Shown here: in pieces, positions 1 to 5,556 of the stretch | Layout: each line of letters opens with the position of its first letter | Position numbering within the stretch: the stretch's first letter is position 1 | Assembly: GCA_002401565.1 (NCBI GenBank) | Contig: NVTL01000059.1 | Location: forward strand, 5,638 to 12,268 | Origin: Rhodospirillaceae bacterium | Lineage (GTDB): Bacteria > Pseudomonadota > Alphaproteobacteria > Rhodospirillales > Magnetovibrionaceae | Direction of reading: 5' to 3' | Length of the DNA stretch: 6,631 bases | Program-made: the position numbers and the translations under genes | The notes under the pieces: model-generated | Told to the model about the DNA's origin: nothing | The model's input: the letters and a program-made list of their open reading frames with translations, nothing else | Databases searched by the model: none

Positions 1-48
1 ATTTTTGGTAGGATTGGCGTTCTATCACTTTGATTTAGGGGTAGTTCT

Positions 49-1521
49 GTGAACAGGTTCACCGCAGTTATGGGTTTGATGTTTGTCGGCTTTCTTGTCG
101 GATGTGCTCATCCGCCGCCGCCGATGATGCCGGCCTATGACCCGCAAGCGGCTGTTGAAATTTGTGCCGGTGGTGAGTGCGGCAAGGCTGGTGAAAAATT
201 CGCCCTAAAAGACATCGCCAAAGCTATGGGGGATATGTTTGCGGCCAACGGTCCCGGAGTCTGGACATTTTGTGCGGCCAGTCGCGACAGTAAGCGGTGC
301 ACTCAGAACCAGATCACCTATACGGTGAACGGCGCCATTCCCGCCACGGGCTATGTGCCCGGTGCTGCATTGCGGGCGGGGGCAAAATACGACGGCAAAC
401 GCGGCGTCAGCTTTCGCGTCAATATTCCAACCATCGTTTTCAACACCCCCAGTGTCTGTGACGATGCTCGTTCTAAATTAGTGGTGCGCTCATCCAATAA
501 CATTTTTTGGCAAAGCAACGTCTATATGTGCAGTTGGGGTGGCGGGCGTAAGAACATCAAAGCCGAAGGACAATACGGAATTGATTATATTGATTTCGAC
601 CGTGGCGTGATGGGCGGGGAATTCGCAATCCGGGTATCTGAAGGCGGTAACGGTTATACCAAAGGATACGCTATAACAACCTTGCCCATCGGCATGGATG
701 AAGTCCAACAGGCTTGGCTTCGGCCTCTGGGGCCTATGGCGGCGGCCCGTGTAAAAACGGCGGCGGCTCCTGTTTATACGCCGCTTGCCGTTAGCCCATC
801 TGCACTGCAGCTTCCGGTCACGCCTTTGATGAATGACGTTGATCGATATGCCTTGGTCATCGGAAATAGCGCGTATCAATATACCGCCAAACTTCCCAAC
901 CCGGTGAATGATGCCCGCCTGATTGCTGGGACTCTTCAAAGTTTGGGCTTTAACGTCACACTGCTCACCGACAGCACCCGGCAAGCCATCAAACGCTCGG
1001 TCGTCGATTTCGAGGAAAAACTGAGAACAGCCAAGCGTTCGAGTATCGGATTGTTCTATTACGCGGGTCATGGGGTGCAGGTCAAAGGCCGAAACTATTT
1101 GATTCCGGTTGATGCTCAGATCAACCGAGAGTACGAGGTCGAAACAGAAGCTTTTGATGTCCAGATGGTCCTTGGCGCAATGGAATATGCGGGCAACGGT
1201 ATGAATATTGTTGTGCTGGACGCTTGTCGCAACAATCCCTTTGCCAGAAGCTTTCGGTCTGTGTCTCGGGGGCTTGCGCGCATGGATGCCCCCAGCGGCA
1301 CAATGATTGCCTATGCGACGGCTCCGGGTGACGTTGCTGCAGACGGCGAGGGGACAAACAGCCCTTATAGCGAGGCTTTAGCAGCAGCCATGCGGGTAAA
1401 AGGCATTCCCATTGAAAAAATGTTCAAACAGGTTCGTATTTTGGTAAGAGAGCGGACAGGTAAAGAACAAACGCCTTGGGAAGCCTCATCGTTGACGGGT
1501 GATTTTTTCTTCAATCCATAA
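49..1521 (+). CDS. Caspase-like (peptidase C14) lipoprotein with N-terminal Cys-containing domain
   Basis: Predicted 490-residue exported cysteine peptidase of the caspase/metacaspase fold. Seen: a GTG start with AGGGG about 7 nt upstream; a short signal peptide ending in the lipobox LVGC, so Cys19 should be lipidated and the protein membrane-anchored, facing the periplasm. After a Pro-rich stretch (HPPPPMMP), residues about 35-225 form an unrecognised domain with cysteines at 39, 44, 75, 84, 137 and 161, which could form disulfides. A linker (about 226-262) leads to the caspase domain (about 266-488): first strand YALVIGN, His341 in YYAGHG, Cys393 in LDACRNNPF, then the MDAPSGTMIAYAT and NSPY segments. 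The dyad is intact, so it is probably active; family members usually cleave after basic residues, but specificity is not readable here. The protein ends right after the caspase domain, unlike its paralogue at 3101-4540. Substrate and role are unknown. An ATG at codon 8 would truncate the signal peptide, so GTG is preferred. Confidence 0.9.
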   Translation: MNRFTAVMGLMFVGFLVGCAHPPPPMMPAYDPQAAVEICAGGECGKAGEKFALKDIAKAMGDMFAANGPGVWTFCAASRDSKRCTQNQITYTVNGAIPATGYVPGAALRAGAKYDGKRGVSFRVNIPTIVFNTPSVCDDARSKLVVRSSNNIFWQSNVYMCSWGGGRKNIKAEGQYGIDYIDFDRGVMGGEFAIRVSEGGNGYTKGYAITTLPIGMDEVQQAWLRPLGPMAAARVKTAAAPVYTPLAVSPSALQLPVTPLMNDVDRYALVIGNSAYQYTAKLPNPVNDARLIAGTLQSLGFNVTLLTDSTRQAIKRSVVDFEEKLRTAKRSSIGLFYYAGHGVQVKGRNYLIPVDAQINREYEVETEAFDVQMVLGAMEYAGNGMNIVVLDACRNNPFARSFRSVSRGLARMDAPSGTMIAYATAPGDVAADGEGTNSPYSEALAAAMRVKGIPIEKMFKQVRILVRERTGKEQTPWEASSLTGDFFFNP

Positions 1522-1561
1522 ACATTCTCAAAAAACTGGTAATTTCTTGCTTAGCTCCCTA

Positions 1562-1567
1562 TATAAT
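1562..1567 (+). promoter_or_regulatory. Candidate -10 box for the rhodanese cassette
   Basis: A perfect TATAAT lies 31 nt before the ATG at 1598, in AT-rich DNA between the first caspase gene and the rhodanese gene. A start of transcription near 1574 would leave a leader of about 24 nt containing the ribosome-binding site. No good -35 hexamer sits at 16-18 bp spacing; TTGCTT at 1547-1552 is too close. The call therefore rests on the -10 match alone. If real, it makes the cassette independent of the upstream caspase gene. Confidence 0.4.
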
Positions 1568-1584
1568 CAATAACTAATATAGAT

Positions 1585-1589
1585 AAGGG
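1585..1589 (+). promoter_or_regulatory. Ribosome-binding site that fixes the rhodanese start
   Basis: AAGGG ends 8 nt before the ATG at 1598, a normal spacing. An in-frame GTG at 1589 overlaps this motif and has no purine-rich site of its own at a usable distance, so ATG 1598 is the better start. Confidence 0.65.
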
Positions 1590-1597
1590 TGCTTTAT

Positions 1598-1909
1598 ATG
1601 TTTGAAACTGAACCAGTAGATATTAAAAAATGGCTTGATAACGATCAGGCTATTTTGATTGATGTGCGCGAACACCAGGAATTGGCCCAGTTTGCTATTG
1701 AGGGCGCGGTCCACAATCCCATGTCTTCTTTTAATTTTGAAGCCATTCCCAGCGATTCTGACAAGAAAATTGTGTTTGTGTGTGCTCATGGCATGCGGTC
1801 CCGCCAAGTCGGGACTTATTTGTTGCAACAAAATCAGGTCTCGCAAGCTTACAACATGACCGGTGGTGTGGCGGCTTGGATACGCGCGGGACTTCCCGGC
1901 CAAAACTGA
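1598..1909 (+). CDS. Single-domain rhodanese-like protein
   Basis: Predicted 103-residue cytoplasmic rhodanese (sulfurtransferase fold), the size of GlpE-like single-domain enzymes. Seen: the IDVRE motif at residues 21-25; active-site loop CAHGMRS with Cys62 following the strand KIVFV; and the C-terminal signature NMTGGVAAWIRAGLP (86-100), which is typical of the family. There is no signal peptide. Known for the family: the loop cysteine takes a sulfane sulfur as persulfide and passes it to an acceptor such as cyanide, thioredoxin or a sulfur-relay protein. All core elements are present, so it is probably active. It is first in a tight cassette with a ParS-like gene (35-nt gap) and a DsrC-family gene, which suggests persulfide handling or sensing; the physiological donor and acceptor are not evident. 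Start chosen by the AAGGG site at 1585. Confidence 0.93.
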   Translation: MFETEPVDIKKWLDNDQAILIDVREHQELAQFAIEGAVHNPMSSFNFEAIPSDSDKKIVFVCAHGMRSRQVGTYLLQQNQVSQAYNMTGGVAAWIRAGLPGQN

Positions 1910-1944
1910 TCTAAAAATAATAAGCACGTAAGAAGGCGAAAATA

Positions 1945-2613
1945 ATGAGTTCATTTAATTTAAGCGAAGCAAAGGCCATGGTCTTTCATCAGGCCGTTTT
2001 GGGACTGACCCGTAATAATTCAGAACTTATTCCGCACACCTTAATTGAACTTAATAAGCTGCGTGAACGCAAGCCTGAACGGGCTGACCTGTGGGATCGC
2101 TGGTCGGCTCTTCTTGATTCTCCGTTTGAAAAAATGTCGAAAATCATTTTGGCCGATACGCCTGATGGGGGCCTGTTGCGGGCCAATTCACCGTTCATGG
2201 ATGCCTTGAGCAAAACCGAACGGAACCTGATTTGGCAACACATCGGTTTTTTACAGTTTGTCCGCTATTATTTAGACGCCGTTGACGATCTGGCGCTAGA
2301 GCTTCCTGAACAAGCCGCCATCACCGGATTTTCCATGGATGAACTGGCGGTTTTAAAAACACAGGTGCCTGCTGACATCCGCCCAGAACGCTTAGACGGT
2401 TTAAAACAGGTCGTGGCCTTACAAAAAATGCTGTTTGGCCTGAACGTGGATCAAAAAATCCGTCGCAACTGGTTGCGCCATGAAAGCGAAACTCTGGAAG
2501 GGGTTCCGTTGAGGCTGATGATGGACGGCAAAGCTGTTTACGTTTTGGAAAGCCTGACGGGCGCTGCGCAATTGACCGTGCGCCCCGAAGACATGCCGCG
2601 CATGGGGACTTAG
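1945..2613 (+). CDS. Conserved helical protein with a C-terminal Xre/MbcA/ParS-like domain
   Basis: A 222-residue, apparently cytoplasmic, mostly helical protein without cysteines, signal peptide or membrane segments. ATG start with AGAAGG 8 nt upstream. The C-terminal part (about 148-206) has the pattern of the Xre/MbcA/ParS toxin-binding domain (formerly DUF2384): a long helix with LQKMLFG, then IRRNWLRHESETLEG, then PLRLMMDG and VLESL, matching the family's 'WL..p...l.G..P..lm..g....vl..l' layout. This is recognition by eye, not a search result. Residues about 1-120 (LWDRWSALLDSP, LLRANSPFMDALSKTER) match nothing I can name, and I see no clear helix-turn-helix. Members of that family usually neutralise a RES-domain toxin encoded next door, but no RES gene is in this window; instead a rhodanese precedes and a DsrC-like gene follows. 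It may be an adaptor or regulator of the sulfur cassette rather than an antitoxin. Confidence 0.85.
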   Translation: MSSFNLSEAKAMVFHQAVLGLTRNNSELIPHTLIELNKLRERKPERADLWDRWSALLDSPFEKMSKIILADTPDGGLLRANSPFMDALSKTERNLIWQHIGFLQFVRYYLDAVDDLALELPEQAAITGFSMDELAVLKTQVPADIRPERLDGLKQVVALQKMLFGLNVDQKIRRNWLRHESETLEGVPLRLMMDGKAVYVLESLTGAAQLTVRPEDMPRMGT

Positions 2614-2638
2614 GTGGGGACCTAGCTTGGGACTAAAA
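2603..2638 (+). repeat. Three imperfect 12-bp tandem copies spanning a stop codon
   Basis: Units begin at 2603 (TGGGGACTTAGG), 2615 (TGGGGACCTAGC) and 2627 (TTGGGACTAAAA), an exact 12-bp period. The first two differ at two positions; the third is more diverged. The first unit contains the TAG stop of the ParS-like gene (2611-2613). Because 12 is a multiple of 3, the second unit places another TAG in the same frame (2623-2625). The first TAG and the second unit also form a small inverted repeat, TAGGT/ACCTA, around GGGG. Confidence 0.7.
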
Positions 2639-2676
2639 TTAATTTCAACACATTAATAATAAAGAGGTTTTAAAAA

Positions 2677-3006
2677 ATGGGATACGCAGATTTAGACAAA
2701 AGTGATCATGGTTATTTGTTAAATACAGAAGACTGGAACGAAGATATCGCTCGTGAAATTGCATCCTCAGAAGATATTGCTGAATTGACCCAAAAACATA
2801 TGGATCTGATCAACTTTCTGCGTGGTGAATTTTTCGACAACAATGGCAATCAGCCCAATGAACGAAAAATGGTCAAAGCTATGAGCACCGAATGGGGCGA
2901 AAAGGTTTCGACCAAAGACCTCTACACACTGTTCCCCATGCAGCCGTCAAAACAAGCGGCCTTGATTGCCGGATTGCCGGAAACCAAACGCAAGGGCGGC
3001 TATTAA
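2677..3006 (+). CDS. DsrC/TusE-family protein lacking all cysteines
   Basis: A 109-residue cytoplasmic protein of the DsrC/TusE/DsvC family. ATG start with AAAGAGG 9 nt upstream. Family landmarks: DHGYLLNTEDWNEDIA (10-25), LTQKHMDLINFLR (37-49), the segment with NERKMVKAMS (61-70), DLYTLFP (81-87) and the C-terminal arm KQAALIAGLP (92-101). In DsrC that arm reads like ACRIAGLP, with one cysteine at the position of Ala95, and the penultimate residue is the catalytic cysteine; here the end is KRKGGY, so the penultimate residue is Gly108. No cysteine occurs anywhere in the protein. Known: DsrC carries sulfur as a trisulfide between two C-terminal cysteines, TusE keeps only the penultimate one, and cysteine-free homologues have been proposed to be regulatory. 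This copy therefore cannot be a thiol carrier by the usual mechanism. It is last in the rhodanese/ParS-like cassette, 63 nt after the preceding stop. Confidence 0.9.
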   Translation: MGYADLDKSDHGYLLNTEDWNEDIAREIASSEDIAELTQKHMDLINFLRGEFFDNNGNQPNERKMVKAMSTEWGEKVSTKDLYTLFPMQPSKQAALIAGLPETKRKGGY

Positions 3007-3064
3007 GCGTCTCACTTGATACAACTGTGATCGTCCGGTTATGGCTTAAAACGTGAATTTGGTG

Positions 3065-3070
3065 TATACT
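3065..3070 (+). promoter_or_regulatory. Candidate -10 box for the second caspase gene
   Basis: TATACT sits 30 nt before the ATG at 3101, in the 94-nt gap after the DsrC-like gene. It would give a leader of about 24 nt, much like the arrangement before the rhodanese gene. No convincing -35 element is present at the right spacing. TTGATA at 3016-3021 resembles a -35 box but has only TTATGG 17 bp downstream. No clear rho-independent terminator separates the cassette from this gene, so read-through is also possible. Confidence 0.33.
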
Positions 3071-3082
3071 CCTGCTTTGATG

Positions 3083-3089
3083 AAGGGAG
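3083..3089 (+). promoter_or_regulatory. Ribosome-binding site that fixes the second caspase start
   Basis: AAGGGAG lies 11 nt before the ATG at 3101. Longer in-frame starts exist (GTG at 3053, ATG at 3080), but the ATG overlaps this motif, and both would put extra residues ahead of a textbook signal peptide. The ATG at 3101 begins exactly at that signal peptide. Confidence 0.6.
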
Positions 3090-3100
3090 AGTTGCCATTT

Positions 3101-4540
3101 ATGCGCTATGCTTTTCGCTCTATCATATTTGTGTTGAGTCTCATTGTTGCTTCGACCAGCGCCTTTGCCGAAAAGCGGGTGGCGCTGGTGATTGGCAATG
3201 GCCAATATCAATACTCAGCTACATTACCGTCTTTAAGAAATCCCCCCAATGACGCCCGTGGAATCGCGAAAGCCCTAAAGGAATTGGGGTTCGATCTGAT
3301 TGGCGGCGGGGTTCAGCTTGATCTGGATAAGGTCGCCATGGAAAATGCGATCATTGAATTTGGCGAACAGTTGAGCGAAGGCACGGTGGGCCTGTTTTAT
3401 TATGCGGGTCATGGCTTGGCGGTGAACAAAACCAATTATTTAATTCCCGTCGATACCCAAAAAATGACCAAAAAAACGGTCAATCTCAGAACCGTCTCAG
3501 CCGATTTGGTGATGCAACAGTTTCCCAAAAGTGGCGGCATGAACATCATGATTTTGGATGCATGCCGCAATACGCCCGCCAGCCTGCGCGGCGTGCGGGG
3601 GGCGGACGGTGAAGGATTGGTGCAAATGAATGCGCCCAGCGGCACGTTGATCAGCTATGCCACGCAACCGGGCAATGTTGCATTGGATGGCAAGGGCCAA
3701 AACAGCCCTTATGCTCTGGCCCTGATGAAAATGATGCGTCAACCGGGTGTTGGTGTTTTGGAAATGTTTAATGATGTGGGGGTCGAAGTCGAAAAAAACA
3801 CCGATGGCTTTCAGCGCCCTTGGATCAATTCATCCCCATTGGAAGGCAAATTTTATTTTAAACCCACACCGCCAAAACCGGTGGGGCCTACGGCTGAAAT
3901 GGTGTTTTGGCAATCGGTTCAGCGCAGCGATGATCCAGATGCTTTTAAAGCCTATATCGAACGTTATCCCCAAGGCGACTTTGTTCGTTTGGCCGAAGTC
4001 AACTTACGCCATTTAAAACGCGCTGAGCAGCGCAAAGAAGCCGAAGACATACGTCTGGCTACCCTTGAGCAGGAACGCCAGCAGAGGGATCAAGAACGCT
4101 TGCGACAAGATCAAGAACGCCAACGCTTGGAACAACAAAAGATAACAGTACCCCCAATTCCCACAACACCAAAGCCGCCCGTGCAGGCGCAGCAATTTGC
4201 GAGCCTGCCCAAAGGGGATTTTGGACAGGACGGAAAATGGACGTGGAAGATGGATTATTCACGGGGTACGCGGTGCAACGGCCACACCCTGACGACAACG
4301 CTTGAAAACAACAAAATCAAAGGTGTGTTTCAATATAGACACATAAAAATTGCGTTGAGTGGTGAAGTTGACCGGTTTGGAAAGGCTGTTATTACAGGGG
4401 CTAAGCGTAATGACTCTCTTAAAATTGATGGTAAATTTTCCGGATCAAAAGGCAACGGAACCATTGATTTCACAGGAACATCCTCCAATGGGCATGACTT
4501 TTATTGTGAAGGCACGTGGACGGCCACTTTGGTTAAGTGA
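3101..4540 (+). CDS. Secreted multidomain caspase-like (peptidase C14) protein
   Basis: Predicted 479-residue exported cysteine peptidase. A signal peptide (MRYAFRS, hydrophobic 8-17, then ASTSAFA) should be cut after Ala23 with no lipobox, so the mature form is soluble in the periplasm or secreted. Caspase domain about 25-254: RVALVIGN, His104 in YYAGHG, Cys155 in ILDACRN, then MNAPSGTLISYAT and NSPY; the dyad is intact. Residues about 265-306 (FWQSVQRSDDPDAFKAYIERYPQGDF) form a short helical module common behind caspase domains in alphaproteobacteria. A charged coiled coil rich in Gln, Glu and Arg follows (about 307-347), then a Pro-rich linker (350-361). The C-terminal beta-rich domain (about 373-479) has two cysteines, 392 and 469, that could pair. 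The domain closely resembles that of the lipoprotein at 49-1521, including the YQYxAxLP segment, so the two are paralogues. The tail domain suggests ligand or cell-envelope binding. The substrate is unknown. Confidence 0.92.
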   Translation: MRYAFRSIIFVLSLIVASTSAFAEKRVALVIGNGQYQYSATLPSLRNPPNDARGIAKALKELGFDLIGGGVQLDLDKVAMENAIIEFGEQLSEGTVGLFYYAGHGLAVNKTNYLIPVDTQKMTKKTVNLRTVSADLVMQQFPKSGGMNIMILDACRNTPASLRGVRGADGEGLVQMNAPSGTLISYATQPGNVALDGKGQNSPYALALMKMMRQPGVGVLEMFNDVGVEVEKNTDGFQRPWINSSPLEGKFYFKPTPPKPVGPTAEMVFWQSVQRSDDPDAFKAYIERYPQGDFVRLAEVNLRHLKRAEQRKEAEDIRLATLEQERQQRDQERLRQDQERQRLEQQKITVPPIPTTPKPPVQAQQFASLPKGDFGQDGKWTWKMDYSRGTRCNGHTLTTTLENNKIKGVFQYRHIKIALSGEVDRFGKAVITGAKRNDSLKIDGKFSGSKGNGTIDFTGTSSNGHDFYCEGTWTATLVK

Positions 4541-4668
4541 GGCGAGAGCACGAAACCTTAACCTGTCCATACGTCGTGACAGTGCCCCTCATAAATGCCC
4601 CTCACAAGTTCCCTTAATTTTGTTTAGGGGTTGCAGCACGCCCGCAAAGGGGTAACTGTACAAATATT
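4541..4668 (+). other. Intergenic leader with repeated CCCCT and AGGGG elements
   Basis: The 128-nt gap before the transporter gene has no gene and no strong promoter or terminator. It contains a 9-bp direct repeat, TGCCCCTCA (4583-4591 and 4596-4604), and two AGGGG elements (4626-4630 and 4648-4652) that are complementary to the CCCCT in each repeat. The second AGGGG is the only purine-rich site near the transporter start, but it is 16 nt away, longer than usual. Alternative pairing in the RNA is possible, with stems of only five base pairs. Confidence 0.35.
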
Positions 4669-5556
4669 ATGAATTCTGAATCCCATTCTCAAAATATGCA
4701 AGGTATCGTTCTGATTCTTTTAGGGGCTTTGTTGCTGTCCCTTATGGATGGCGTGATGAAGCATTTGTTAGAGCAAGGGTATTCTGTTTTGCAAATGATG
4801 GCGGTGCGGGGCTGGTTTGTGGTGCCAATTATGTTGCTTTGGGCTTGGCGTAAAATGCCTTCGGGGGCGTTAAAAACCACACGTCCGGGCATTCATTTTT
4901 TACGCGTTTTCATTGGCTTTGGTGCGCCTGTATTCTTTTTCACCTCCCTGCAAACCATGCATTTGGCGGATGCCACGGTGATTGTTTTTGGGTCCACCTT
5001 TTTAATGACGGCGCTTTCGGTGCCGTTGTTAAAAGAACGGGTAGGCCCGCACCGCTGGACGGCTGTTTTTTTGGGCATGATTGGGGTGGTGATTGCCGCA
5101 GGCCCCACGAGCGATCTTGTTTCAGGGGGAGCCCTGTATGCAATGCTTGCCAGCCTAGCCTACGCTTTGATGATGTTGATCACCAGATGGATGGGGCCGG
5201 GGGAAAGTGCTTTTAAACAGGTGCTTTATTTTAATGTCTGGTCGGCAAGTATCGCGACAATTTTTTCAATCGCAGACTTTGTTTCCATGCCATTGATGGA
5301 TTTAGCCTGGGTCTTTCTGACCGGGGCTTTGTCGGTCTTGGGCCACCTGTGCCTCACCCGTGCCTTTACAATTGCCCCCGTGGGTTTGGTGGCGCCATTT
5401 GAATATTCATTTATGATCTGGTCCACGCTGATCGGGTTTTTGGTGTGGGGCCACATTCCGGGGTCCAGCATACTGCTCGGCGCCGCCATCATCGTCGCCA
5501 GCGGGTTTTACCTGATCCACAGAGAACGCGCCCTGAAAAAGGCTAAGGCGACGTAA
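4669..5556 (+). CDS. EamA-domain (DMT superfamily) inner-membrane transporter
   Basis: A 295-residue integral membrane protein with the usual length and ten-helix, two-EamA-repeat layout of the drug/metabolite transporter superfamily. Hydrophobic segments lie at about 12-32, 40-60, 76-94, 99-121, 129-146, 152-172, 184-205, 210-230, 236-260 and 266-284. Typical repeat signatures are LADATVIVFGSTFLMTALSV followed by KERVGPHRW in the first half, and RAFTIAPVGLVAPFEYSFMI in the second. The C-terminus is short and basic (HRERALKKAKAT), as expected for a cytoplasmic end. Family members move small metabolites such as amino acids, S-adenosylmethionine or riboflavin; the substrate cannot be told from sequence alone. 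The start is uncertain: AGGGG lies 16 nt before this ATG, and another ATG occurs 9 codons later without a better site. It faces the gene at 5543-6631 and overlaps its end by 14 bp. Confidence 0.92.
   Translation: MNSESHSQNMQGIVLILLGALLLSLMDGVMKHLLEQGYSVLQMMAVRGWFVVPIMLLWAWRKMPSGALKTTRPGIHFLRVFIGFGAPVFFFTSLQTMHLADATVIVFGSTFLMTALSVPLLKERVGPHRWTAVFLGMIGVVIAAGPTSDLVSGGALYAMLASLAYALMMLITRWMGPGESAFKQVLYFNVWSASIATIFSIADFVSMPLMDLAWVFLTGALSVLGHLCLTRAFTIAPVGLVAPFEYSFMIWSTLIGFLVWGHIPGSSILLGAAIIVASGFYLIHRERALKKAKAT

Noticed and set aside
490..1071. A 193-codon open frame on the minus strand inside the first caspase gene
   Set aside because: It lies wholly antisense to a gene with clear lipoprotein and caspase motifs, its translation shows no recognisable domain, and no ribosome-binding context was evident.
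1574..1954. A 126-codon minus-strand frame over the rhodanese gene
   Set aside because: The plus strand encodes a complete rhodanese with its active-site loop; the antisense product has no coherent features.
3053..3100. A 16-codon N-terminal extension of the second caspase from GTG 3053
   Set aside because: It contains the ribosome-binding site of ATG 3101 and would displace a standard signal peptide from the N-terminus.
4072..4140. Repeated CAAGAACGC-type units that look like a DNA tandem repeat
   Set aside because: They are explained by the repetitive Gln/Glu/Arg codons of the coiled coil, and the unit spacing is irregular.
49..4540. A caspase-based defence system (for example gasdermin or CRISPR-linked caspase)
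   Set aside because: Both caspases have export signals, and no gasdermin, CRISPR effector, NTPase sensor or pore-forming gene is present in the window.
4608..4630. CCCTTA...TTAGGG as a transcription terminator after the second caspase
   Set aside because: The stem has a mismatch and is only a few base pairs long, and no T-run follows.
4359..4655. A 98-codon plus-strand frame overlapping the end of the second caspase gene
   Set aside because: Mostly out-of-frame coding sequence of the caspase gene, with no domain and no ribosome-binding site of its own.
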